NCBI GenBank assembly: GCA_900550705.1 | Contig: URTG01000060.1 | Location: 1-9,531 of the forward strand | Length of the DNA: 9,531 nt | From: an uncultured Eubacteriales bacterium | GTDB lineage: Bacteria > Bacillota > Clostridia > Oscillospirales > Oscillospiraceae | Reading direction: 5' to 3' | Shown: one piece after another, positions 1 to 5,533 of the stretch | Layout: every line of letters begins with the position of its first letter | Numbering within the stretch: the stretch's first letter is position 1 | Notes under the pieces: generated by a model | The model's database searches: none | What the model was told of the DNA's origin: nothing | What the model saw: the letters and a program-made list of their open reading frames with translations, nothing else | Position numbers and translations under genes: made by a program

Positions 1-32
1 GCGGGCCGCTGGGGACAGCGGCCCCTACGGGA
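1..32. repeat. Dispersed hairpin repeat, copy 1 (may continue off the left edge)
   Basis: An 8-bp perfect stem (3-10 with 17-24) encloses a 6-base loop and is followed by a CCCTAC tail. The unit matches 7709-7740 at 28 of 32 positions in the same orientation. Two of the four differences (unit positions 6 and 21) pair with each other in the stem, so the hairpin is kept although the bases change. Copy 1 lies just past the tyrA stop, so it could also act as a 3' hairpin for tyrA. The bases that would show a T-run on that strand are outside the window. Confidence 0.6.
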
Positions 33-54
33 GGGAACGGAAGCCACGCTTTTC

Positions 55-939
55 TTACTTGATCTTCTCCCCCCGTCCCACAGCCCCCATGGCCTCTACC
101 CGCTGGTTCATTTTGCGCTTGCGGGCGGAGGAGTAGGACAGGCGGTCGGCCAGGGCCTTGCGGTCGCCGTTCTGGATGAGCTGGCGGTAGGCGTGGAGGT
201 TGTTTTCCAGCTTCTCCAGGGCCTCGCACAGGGCGTCGGAGTTCAAAGAGAACAGCTGGGTCCACAGGGGCACGTCCAGGGCGGCCACGCGGGTGCAGCC
301 ACGGAAGGAGTCGCCCTCGAAGCCCTGGAAGCGGAACAGATTGGGGTCGTCACACACGGCCACGGCGATGACGTGCATGAGCTGGCTGGTGTAGGCGATG
401 ATGGCGTCGTGCTCCTCCGGCGTGGTCTTGACCACGTTGACGCAGCCCACATGGGCGGCCACCCGCTCCATCAGGGCGATGTGCTCCGGGGAGGACTGCT
501 CGTTGGGGGTGAGGATATAGTGGGCGCCGTGGAACATATTGAACAGGGAGTGCTGGATGCCGGAGAACTCCGTGCCCGCCATGGGGTGTCCGCCCACAAA
601 GGAGACATTGCCGGGCAGGGCCTTGGCCGCCTGGAGCACCGCGCCCTTGATGCCGCACACGTCGGTGACCATGGCCCCGGGCTTGAAGTGGTCCTTGTGC
701 TCGGCCAGAAAATCCACGATCCCCTGGGGGTGGAGGCAGAGGAACACCAGGTCCCCCTGGGCCAGGGCCTTCACCGGGTCGGTCTCCGCCTGCTCCACGA
801 TGCCCTCCTCCAGGGCGTAGCGCAGGGTGGGCTCGCTGACATCCACGCCGATGCGGTCGTAATCCTCAAACCCCCGCAGGGCCTTGGCCATAGAGCCGCC
901 AATCAGGCCCAGGCCGACAATGACGATATGTTGATTCAT
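55..939 (-). CDS. tyrA: Prephenate dehydrogenase (tyrosine biosynthesis)
   Basis: This 294-residue cytoplasmic enzyme should oxidatively decarboxylate prephenate to 4-hydroxyphenylpyruvate with NAD(P)+, the last committed step toward tyrosine. The N-terminus is a Rossmann fold with GLGLIGG at residues 9-15. The family motif GGHPMAGTE is at 116-124 (His118). SQLMH with His189 and FRGCTRVA with Arg217 match conserved active-site segments of TyrA enzymes. The C-terminal half is helical, as expected for the dimerisation domain. There is no C-terminal ACT domain, so direct tyrosine feedback through ACT is not expected, unlike the longer Bacillus-type enzymes. I chose the ATG at 939 because GGAGG lies 8 bases upstream; a TTG five codons earlier overlaps that SD. 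The gene has its own promoter and a leader of about 160 bases. Arogenate or cyclohexadienyl dehydrogenase specificity cannot be excluded. Confidence 0.93.
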   Translation of the reverse strand: MNQHIVIVGLGLIGGSMAKALRGFEDYDRIGVDVSEPTLRYALEEGIVEQAETDPVKALAQGDLVFLCLHPQGIVDFLAEHKDHFKPGAMVTDVCGIKGAVLQAAKALPGNVSFVGGHPMAGTEFSGIQHSLFNMFHGAHYILTPNEQSSPEHIALMERVAAHVGCVNVVKTTPEEHDAIIAYTSQLMHVIAVAVCDDPNLFRFQGFEGDSFRGCTRVAALDVPLWTQLFSLNSDALCEALEKLENNLHAYRQLIQNGDRKALADRLSYSSARKRKMNQRVEAMGAVGRGEKIK

Positions 940-947
940 AGGAATAG

Positions 948-952
948 CCTCC
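948..952 (-). promoter_or_regulatory. SD of tyrA that fixes the start
   Basis: GGAGG on the minus strand lies 8 bases upstream of the ATG at 939. The alternative in-frame TTG at 954 overlaps this SD and has none of its own, so the shorter protein is preferred. Confidence 0.8.
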
Positions 953-994
953 AAATGCGTTTGATTTCAGTTCGGAGGCTGACAAACAGAATGT

Positions 995-1058
995 AGGGAC
1001 GGCCTTTGGCCGCCCGCACAGCTCGGTGCCGGAATCCGGGCGGCCGCAGACCGCCCCT
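995..1058. repeat. Large imperfect inverted repeat in the tyrA leader
   Basis: Two 22-base arms, 995-1016 and 1037-1058, match as inverted repeats at 18 of 22 positions around a 20-base loop. Each arm is itself partly palindromic (GGCC-type core). The bases after the right arm (about 1057-1072, CTGGGAGAGGAACGG) resemble the tail after repeat copy 1 (25-40, CTACGGGAGGGAACGG), which suggests a related dispersed intergenic element. It lies between the tyrA promoter and start codon, so it would be transcribed as a long hairpin in the leader. I saw no T-run after it on the minus strand and no T-box or riboswitch motif, so it does not look like a terminator. Confidence 0.55.
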
Positions 1059-1104
1059 GGGAGAGGAACGGCGACTGGGTTCAACCTCCAAGCTCGCTGA
1101 CGGT

Positions 1105-1133
1105 ACTTTAACACATTTAGCCGTTAAAGTCAA
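1105..1133 (-). promoter_or_regulatory. Sigma-70/A-type promoter of tyrA
   Basis: On the minus strand there is a -35 TTGACT (1133-1128), a 17-base spacer, and a -10 TAAAGT (1110-1105). The -35 is 5/6 and the -10 is 4/6 to consensus. It starts 11 bases after the ATPase stop codon. An inverted repeat ACTTTAAC-N10-GTTAAAGT (1105-1112 and 1123-1130) covers most of both boxes and could be a repressor operator. The predicted leader to the tyrA start is about 160 bases. Confidence 0.6.
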
Positions 1134-1143
1134 GAGCGGACGG

Positions 1144-2343
1144 TCAAGGATTTAAGCTGGCGATAAACTGCCGGGCCACCCGGGGGGTGCGGCCGGAGTG
1201 GCGGATCTCCCAGGTCATGGCCTGGGCGTGGAGGGTCTCCGGGGCCAGGGTGATGCCCGCCTGCTGGGCCAGGTAGTCCACCAGGGCCAGATAGCCCGCC
1301 TTGTTCATGGTCAGGTAGGGGATTCGCAGGCCGAAGCGCTCGGCCAGGGCGGTTTTTTCCGAGATGGTCTCGGCGGCATCCACCTCGTCGCTGCCCCGGT
1401 CGCTGAAGTTCTGGCGCACCAGGTGGCGGCGGTTGGAGGTGGCGTAGATGACCACGTTCCCCGGGCGGCGCTCCAGGCTGCCCTCCAGAATGGTTTTCAG
1501 GGAGGAATAGGTCTTGTCGTCCTGGTCAAAGGCCAGGTCGTCGATGAACAGAATGAACTTCTGCCGCTTGCCCGCCAGGGAGCGCATGAGCTGGGGCAGA
1601 CCGGTGAGATTTTCCTTCTGCACCTCGATGAGCCGCAGGTCCTCCATGCCGGGGAGATAGAGCATAGACTTCACCGTGGCGGATTTGCCCGTGCCGCCGT
1701 CGCCGAACAGCAGGACGTTGTTGGCCGCCCGACCGGCCATGAGCTGGCGGGTGTTGGCCTCCACCTGGCCCCGCTGGTGCTCGTAGCCCAGCAGCTCGGC
1801 GGGCTTGGGGCAGTCCGGGTCGGCCACGGGGACCAGGGTGCCCTCCTCCCACAGAAAGGCGCGGTACCGGGCGAACCGCCCCGCGCCGTGGACCTGGTAG
1901 AACCGGGTCAGCGCCTCAAAATCGAAGGAGGCCCCCACGGTCCAGCGGGGCAGGTGCTCCAGCACCGGGGCGAACTCCTCCCCCAGCTGGAAGGAGATGG
2001 CATCCAGAAACCGGCGGCAGTCGGTGTTGGCCAGGGCCAGCAGGGCATCCACGTCCCGGCGGGCGGCGTCGGCCAGCGCCGGGTCAGCCCCCGCCCCCTG
2101 GGCGGCCAGGGCGTAGGGACTTTCGGTATAGCACAGCCGGTCCCACAGCCAGTCGCCGATGCCCTTGCACCCGGCGGAGCGCAGGGTATGGAACAGGGCG
2201 GTATAGGCATCCAGCGCCCCCTCGCCGTCCTCCTCCCGCAGGGCATCCAGCAGACGCAGGGTGCAGTCCAGCACGGGTTCCTTCCGTAACTCACGATAAA
2301 CCGACAGGCCCAGCAGCGCGGCCCGCAGAGCAGTACATTCCAT
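1144..2343 (-). CDS. AAA+ ATP-binding protein, DUF815 family (function unknown)
   Basis: This predicted cytoplasmic protein has 399 residues. The first 190 or so residues are helical with no motif I recognise. The AAA+ module follows: Walker A GDGGTGKS (214-221), Walker B FILFIDD (263-269, Asp268/Asp269), a sensor-1-like ATSN (Asn304), and an Arg-bearing FSDRGSDEVD segment (Arg316). SEKTALAERFGL (328-339) follows, then SGRTPRVARQ near the end with candidate sensor-2 arginines (385, 388). This order and wording match the widespread DUF815 family of single-domain AAA+ ATPases, which to my knowledge has no settled biological role. The start is the ATG at 2343, with AAGGAG 8 bases upstream and a near-consensus promoter ending about 34 bases upstream. 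An in-frame extension to a TTG at 2517 would have to translate through that promoter and several hairpins and is rejected. The neighbours (tyrA downstream, divergent pst operon) do not reveal its job. Confidence 0.85.
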   Translation of the reverse strand: MECTALRAALLGLSVYRELRKEPVLDCTLRLLDALREEDGEGALDAYTALFHTLRSAGCKGIGDWLWDRLCYTESPYALAAQGAGADPALADAARRDVDALLALANTDCRRFLDAISFQLGEEFAPVLEHLPRWTVGASFDFEALTRFYQVHGAGRFARYRAFLWEEGTLVPVADPDCPKPAELLGYEHQRGQVEANTRQLMAGRAANNVLLFGDGGTGKSATVKSMLYLPGMEDLRLIEVQKENLTGLPQLMRSLAGKRQKFILFIDDLAFDQDDKTYSSLKTILEGSLERRPGNVVIYATSNRRHLVRQNFSDRGSDEVDAAETISEKTALAERFGLRIPYLTMNKAGYLALVDYLAQQAGITLAPETLHAQAMTWEIRHSGRTPRVARQFIASLNP

Positions 2344-2351
2344 AGAAATCG

Positions 2352-2357
2352 CTCCTT
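2352..2357 (-). promoter_or_regulatory. SD of the AAA+ ATPase gene
   Basis: AAGGAG on the minus strand is 8 bases upstream of the ATG at 2343. It decides the start against the in-frame extension reaching back to 2517. Confidence 0.8.
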
Positions 2358-2376
2358 GCAAAGTAGTGTGGCCTTT

Positions 2377-2405
2377 ATTGTAAGCACTCCGCAGAACCTT
2401 GTCAA
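2377..2405 (-). promoter_or_regulatory. Near-consensus sigma-70/A promoter of the ATPase gene
   Basis: On the minus strand there is a perfect -35 TTGACA (2405-2400), an exact 17-base spacer, and a -10 TACAAT (2382-2377, 5/6). The transcript would start near 2370, giving a leader of about 27 bases. This is the best core promoter in the window and predicts constitutive, fairly strong expression. The -35 abuts the structured segment at 2406-2562. Confidence 0.8.
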
Positions 2406-2562
2406 CAGCTTGTCGAAAAAGTAGCTTCGCCGCTTTTTTGCCAAGCTGTAAACATTTTAACTGCGTTAAAATGTTATTGATTTCAAGGAAAGGGAACCCT
2501 GACGGTTCCCTTTCCAACTATCCCTCCTTCCGAACCCTTCGGCTGGAAGGACTTTTTCGACA
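2406..2562. repeat. MITE-like structured segment bounded by 12-bp inverted repeats
   Basis: TGTCGAAAAAGT at 2411-2422 and its exact reverse complement at 2551-2562 bound a segment of about 152 bases with lower G+C than the surrounding genes. Four local inverted repeats sit inside or overlap it. 2406-2448 has 7 bp plus 6 bp with a 3x3 internal loop. 2451-2475 has 11 bp perfect and a 3-base loop. 2487-2515 has 12 bp perfect and a 5-base loop. 2526-2550 has 6 bp and is followed on the plus strand by AC and five Ts, a weak terminator-like pattern. No open reading frame is supported here. A small non-autonomous mobile element, or a structured RNA with a closing stem, both fit. I cannot decide between them, and there is only one copy in the window. 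Confidence 0.45.
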
Positions 2563-2583
2563 GTCTGGTCAATAACCTCCGAT

Positions 2584-2623
2584 TTTACACGGAATTAACA
2601 AAGCTGCGGTTTCGCATTTTACA
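2584..2623 (+). promoter_or_regulatory. Candidate Pho box (PhoB/PhoP operator) of the pst operon
   Basis: TTTACA (2584-2589) and TTAACA (2595-2600) are direct repeats with a 5-base spacer, as described for Bacillus PhoP sites (TT(A/T/C)ACA repeats with 5-base gaps). Further copies are TTCGCA (2611-2616, one mismatch) and TTTACA (2618-2623). The array covers about -61 to -22 relative to the predicted start, where activating PhoP sites usually lie. The third and fourth units are off the strict 11-base period, so occupancy there is less certain. Confidence 0.55.
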
Positions 2624-2638
2624 TTGAGTTTTTATACT
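2611..2638 (+). promoter_or_regulatory. Core promoter of the pst operon
   Basis: The -10 is TATACT (2633-2638, 5/6). The best -35 is TTCGCA (2611-2616, 4/6) with a 16-base spacer. Transcription would start near 2645, giving a leader of about 74 bases before pstS. A poor -35 overlapped by activator repeats is typical of Pho-regulated promoters that need the phosphorylated regulator. The leader contains a 7-bp perfect stem (2673-2679 with 2693-2699) just ahead of the SD AAAGGAG (2704-2710). Confidence 0.55.
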
Positions 2639-2718
2639 GGGGACTGTAAGCGAAAGAGCTACATCAAACAGTCTCCGGCGCACAACAGAAAGGCCGGAGC
2701 AGTAAAGGAGTTTTTTCC

Positions 2719-3588
2719 ATGAAAAAGTTATTTTCTCTGGCCCTGACCGCCGCCCTGGCCCTGTCTCTGCTGGCGGGCTGCGGCAGCAAGACAAACGGGG
2801 ATACCAACACCGGCTCCACCGGCAGCGTCGATGCGACGGCCAGCGAGCTTACCGGCACGGTGAACACCAACGGCTCCACCTCCATGGAGAAGGTGATGAA
2901 GATCCTCATCGAGAGCTTCGCCGAGGAGAACCCCGGCGTCACCGTGAACTACACCGGCTCCGGCTCCGGCGCGGGCGTCACCTCCGCCATTGACGGCACC
3001 GCCGACCTGGGCCTGGCCTCCCGGGCGCTGAAGCCCGAGGAGGAGAGCCAGGGCGCGCAGGCCCACATCGTGGCCCTGGACGGCGTGGCCGTGGTGGTCA
3101 ACCCCGGCAACCCGGTGGGGGACCTGACCGTGGACCAGATCGCCAGGATCTTCACCGGTGAGATCACCAACTGGAAGGACCTGGGCGGGGACGACGCGGA
3201 GATCGCCGTCTACGGCCGGGAGGCCGGCTCCGGCACCCGGGGCGCCTTTGAGGAGATCGTAGGCGTCACCGACAACTGCAAGTATCTGAACGAGTACTCC
3301 TCCACCGGCGACGTCATCGGCAACGTGGCCTCCAACCCCAGCGCCATCGGCTACGCCTCTCTGTCCGCCGTGGGCGACAACGTGAAGGCTGTGAAGGTCA
3401 ACGGTGTGGACTGCACCGAGGCCACCGTGCGGGACGGCAGCTACGAGATCCAGCGCCCCTTCATCATGATCACCAAGGACGGCACCCAGCTCAGCGACGC
3501 GGCCCGGGCTTTCCTGGACTACGCGGAGAGCAGCGATGTGGCCGACCTCATCGCCCAGGCCGGTGCGGTCCCTCCCGCCGCCCAGTAA
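2719..3588 (+). CDS. pstS: Phosphate ABC transporter substrate-binding lipoprotein PstS
   Basis: This is the surface receptor that captures inorganic phosphate and hands it to the PstCA channel. It has 289 residues, with a lipoprotein signal peptide: a KK N-terminus, a hydrophobic stretch, and the lipobox LAGC with the lipidated Cys21. A Gly/Ser/Thr/Asn-rich tether runs to about residue 45. The phosphate-binding-protein fold follows. Family segments include NGSTSMEKVM (51-60), NYTGSGSGAGV (77-87), the SRALK loop (101-105) and YGREAGSGTRGAF (165-177); the Ser/Gly/Arg loops contact phosphate in characterised PstS proteins. The start has AAAGGAG 8 bases upstream. It is the first gene of the cluster, next to the Pho-box promoter, and is followed by a hairpin that may favour its expression over pstCAB. 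Confidence 0.95.
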   Translation: MKKLFSLALTAALALSLLAGCGSKTNGDTNTGSTGSVDATASELTGTVNTNGSTSMEKVMKILIESFAEENPGVTVNYTGSGSGAGVTSAIDGTADLGLASRALKPEEESQGAQAHIVALDGVAVVVNPGNPVGDLTVDQIARIFTGEITNWKDLGGDDAEIAVYGREAGSGTRGAFEEIVGVTDNCKYLNEYSSTGDVIGNVASNPSAIGYASLSAVGDNVKAVKVNGVDCTEATVRDGSYEIQRPFIMITKDGTQLSDAARAFLDYAESSDVADLIAQAGAVPPAAQ

Positions 3589-3600
3589 CCACCCAAGTGA

Positions 3601-3646
3601 AAACGGGAAGCCCCGCCGCCCTCCCTGGCCCGGGCTTCCCGTTTTG
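3601..3646 (+). terminator. Strong hairpin between pstS and pstC (partial terminator or attenuator)
   Basis: A 14-bp perfect stem, 3601-3614 with 3633-3646, has four As at its foot and four Ts on the 3' side, with an 18-base loop. The T-run is short and followed by GCGG, so read-through into pstCAB is expected. GCCCCGC (3611-3617) can instead pair with GCGGGGC (3647-3653), which would break the top of the terminator stem. This offers a possible alternative fold. Such hairpins after the binding-protein gene commonly raise its share over the membrane genes by termination or mRNA protection. Confidence 0.65.
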
Positions 3647-3693
3647 CGGGGCCTGCTCCCCTGTGTGAGCGGGCAAAAAAATCGGACTTCAAG

Positions 3694-3702
3694 AAAGGCG
3701 GA
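3694..3702 (+). promoter_or_regulatory. SD of pstC supporting a GTG start
   Basis: AAAGGCGGA is one mismatch from AAAGGAGGA and lies 7 bases before the GTG at 3710. No ATG with a comparable SD gives a full-length PstC. Confidence 0.6.
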
Positions 3703-3709
3703 CTGCTCT

Positions 3710-4591
3710 GTGAAGCGTTCGGTCAACTCTGCCCTGCTGGAGCGGGCAATGCAGCTTCTCTTTTTCCTGTGCGGGTTTGTGGCGGTGGCCTTTGTGCTGG
3801 TCATCACCGGGTATCTGGTGCTGTCCGGCCTGCCGGCCATCCGCCAGGTGGGTCTGTTCCGCTTTCTGCTGGGCACCACCTGGGATTCGGCCAATCAGAC
3901 CAACCCCCAATACGGAATTCTTCCCTTTATCCTCACCTCGGTCTACGGCACCGCCGGGGCCATTCTCATGGGCGTGCCCGTGGGATTTATGACGGCCATG
4001 TTCCTGGCCAAGGCGGCCCCGCCCAGGCTGGCGGCCCTGGTCCGGCCGGCGGTGGACCTGCTGGCGGGGATTCCCTCGGTGGTCTATGGCATGGTAGGCA
4101 TGGTGGTGCTGCTGCCCGCCATCCGGAGCCTGTTCCATCTCCCGGCGGGGGACACCCTGCTGGCCGCCATTCTGGTGCTGGCGGTGATGATCCTGCCCTC
4201 CATCATCTCCGTGTCGGAGACCGCCCTGCGGGCGGTGCCCCGGGAGTATGAGGAGGCCAGCCTGGCCCTGGGGGCCACGGAGATGGAGACCTACTTCCGC
4301 GTCACTGCGCCGGCAGCCAAAAGCGGCATCACCGCCGCCGTGGTGCTGGGCGTGGGCCGGGCCATCGGCGAGGCTATGGCCATTATGATGGTGGCGGGCA
4401 ACGCGGCCAATCTGCCCGGACTGCTGAAAAGCGTCAAATTCCTCACCACCGCCGTGGCCAGCGAGATGTCTTACGCCGCCGACGGCTCCCTGCAAAAAAT
4501 GGCGCTGTTTTCCATCGGCCTGGTGCTGTTTCTCTTTATTATGATGATCAATGTCCTGCTGAACCGGGTGCTGAAGCGGGAGAAGGAGTGA
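3710..4591 (+). CDS. pstC: Phosphate ABC transporter permease PstC
   Basis: This is one of the two membrane subunits of the high-affinity phosphate transporter. It has 293 residues from a GTG start. There are about six hydrophobic segments: the first at roughly 14-39, then several from 72 to 166, one near 207-230 and a last one at about 264-285. The loop after the first segment (40-70) contains TWDSANQTNPQYGILPF, typical of PstC. The cytoplasmic EAA coupling loop EEASLALGATEMETYFRVTAPAAKSGI (181-207), followed by GVGRAIGEAMAI, is the contact with PstB. An upstream in-frame extension would overlap the pstS 3' end and the hairpin, so it is rejected. The stop is 5 bases before the pstA start, and the pstA SD lies in the last pstC codons, which suggests translational coupling. 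Confidence 0.94.
   Translation: MKRSVNSALLERAMQLLFFLCGFVAVAFVLVITGYLVLSGLPAIRQVGLFRFLLGTTWDSANQTNPQYGILPFILTSVYGTAGAILMGVPVGFMTAMFLAKAAPPRLAALVRPAVDLLAGIPSVVYGMVGMVVLLPAIRSLFHLPAGDTLLAAILVLAVMILPSIISVSETALRAVPREYEEASLALGATEMETYFRVTAPAAKSGITAAVVLGVGRAIGEAMAIMMVAGNAANLPGLLKSVKFLTTAVASEMSYAADGSLQKMALFSIGLVLFLFIMMINVLLNRVLKREKE
4581..4588 (+). promoter_or_regulatory. SD of pstA inside the end of pstC
   Basis: AGAAGGAG lies 8 bases upstream of the ATG at 4597. The GTG at 4588 overlaps this SD and the pstC stop, so the ATG is the preferred start. Confidence 0.75.
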
Positions 4592-4596
4592 GCAAC

Positions 4597-5517
4597 ATGG
4601 AAGGAACCACCGTTCTGACGGCCCGGACCGCCCCTGTGGCGGAGGGGAGGACGGGCGCCTCGGCCCTGAGCCGGGGCCGCCGCCTGTATGACACGGGCCT
4701 GCGGAGCCTGCTGTGGCTCAGCGCCGGTCTGACCTGCGCCCTGCTGCTGGCCCTCATCGGCTACATCCTGTGGCGGGGCGTGCCCCAGCTGAGCTGGGAG
4801 TTTCTGAGCACCGCCGAGTCGGTGCGCCGGGGTACCCTGGGCATTCTGCCCGCCCTGGCCAACACCCTGTATGTGGTGGCGGTCACTCTGGCCATCGCCC
4901 TGCCCCTGGGCGTGGGGGCGGCGGTGTATCTGACGGAATACGCCCAGCATCACCGCCTGGTGGAGGGCATCGAGTTTGCCTCAGAGACCCTGTCCGGCAT
5001 CCCCTCCATTCTATACGCCCTGGTGGGCTACCTGGCCTTCTGCAAGACGCTGGGCCTGGGCTACTCTCTGCTGGCCGCGTCCATGACCCTGGCCATGATG
5101 AACCTGCCCACCATCATCCGCACCACCCAGGAGTCGCTGAAGACGGTGCCCCAGTCCTATCGCGAGGGTGCCCTGGGTCTGGGCAGCGGCAGGTGGCACA
5201 TGATCCGCACCGTGGTCCTGCCCGGGTCCATCGACGGCATCGTCACCGGCTGTATCCTGGCGGTGGGCCGCATTGTGGGCGAGTCGGCGGTGCTGCTCTA
5301 TGTGGGCGGCATGGGCGGCTCCATGAACCACTTCTTCGCCAGTCCCGACAAATTGATCCACAGCTCCGGCGCAACGCTGACGGTACAGCTCTACGTCTTC
5401 GCCAAGGAGCGGGCCATGATGGACCCGGCCTTTGCCGTGGCGGTGGTGCTGCTGGTGCTGACCTTTGGCATCAACCTGGCGGCCAAGGCGGCGGGCAAGC
5501 GGCTGCGCCAGAAATAA
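4597..5517 (+). CDS. pstA: Phosphate ABC transporter permease PstA
   Basis: This second membrane subunit of the phosphate channel pairs with PstC. It has 306 residues. A polar N-terminal tail of about 35 residues precedes the first membrane segment (about 37-60). SWEFLSTAESVRRGTLGILPALANTLYVV follows (66-94), a pattern shared by PstA proteins. Further hydrophobic segments lie between about 88 and 170, near 211-236 and at 277-297. The EAA coupling loop is YREGALGLGSGRWHMIRTVVLPGSIDGIV (188-216), followed by GRIVGESAVLL (224-234). It is very close to pstC and 16 bases upstream of pstB, consistent with one transcript. The tail is rich in Ala/Arg/Thr and somewhat longer than in E. coli PstA; I see no function in it. 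Confidence 0.94.
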   Translation: MEGTTVLTARTAPVAEGRTGASALSRGRRLYDTGLRSLLWLSAGLTCALLLALIGYILWRGVPQLSWEFLSTAESVRRGTLGILPALANTLYVVAVTLAIALPLGVGAAVYLTEYAQHHRLVEGIEFASETLSGIPSILYALVGYLAFCKTLGLGYSLLAASMTLAMMNLPTIIRTTQESLKTVPQSYREGALGLGSGRWHMIRTVVLPGSIDGIVTGCILAVGRIVGESAVLLYVGGMGGSMNHFFASPDKLIHSSGATLTVQLYVFAKERAMMDPAFAVAVVLLVLTFGINLAAKAAGKRLRQK

Positions 5518-5533
5518 GGAGGAACTGACCCAA

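Noticed and set aside
995..1143. T-box or other riboswitch in the tyrA leader
   Set aside because: I looked for the T-box AGGGTGGNACCGCG-type motif and a terminator T-run on the minus strand and found neither. The leader is mostly the inverted-repeat element.
1198..2289. Long plus-strand open frame antisense to the ATPase gene
   Set aside because: It is rich in Gly, Gln, His and Val in the pattern produced by high-GC third positions of the opposite gene, with no recognisable motif. The minus-strand protein has clear AAA+ motifs.
2344..2517. In-frame N-terminal extension of the ATPase gene from a TTG at 2517, preceded by an AAGGAGG-like sequence
   Set aside because: It would translate through a near-consensus promoter (2377-2405) and several hairpins. 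The ATG at 2343 has its own well-spaced SD and gives a normal-looking protein start.
2526..2557. Intrinsic terminator on the plus strand upstream of the pst promoter
   Set aside because: The stem is only 6 bp with a 13-base loop, and two bases separate it from five Ts. No plus-strand gene lies upstream for it to terminate, so I list it only as part of the structured segment.
2639..2676. Leader stem pairing 2639-2647 with 2668-2676, competing with the pstS leader hairpin
   Set aside because: The predicted transcription start is near 2645, so most of the left arm would not be in the RNA. There is also a G-T wobble in the stem.
2728..3894. Long minus-strand open frame across pstS and the start of pstC
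   Set aside because: It runs through the pstS-pstC hairpin and has shadow-type composition, while the plus strand encodes convincing PstS and PstC.
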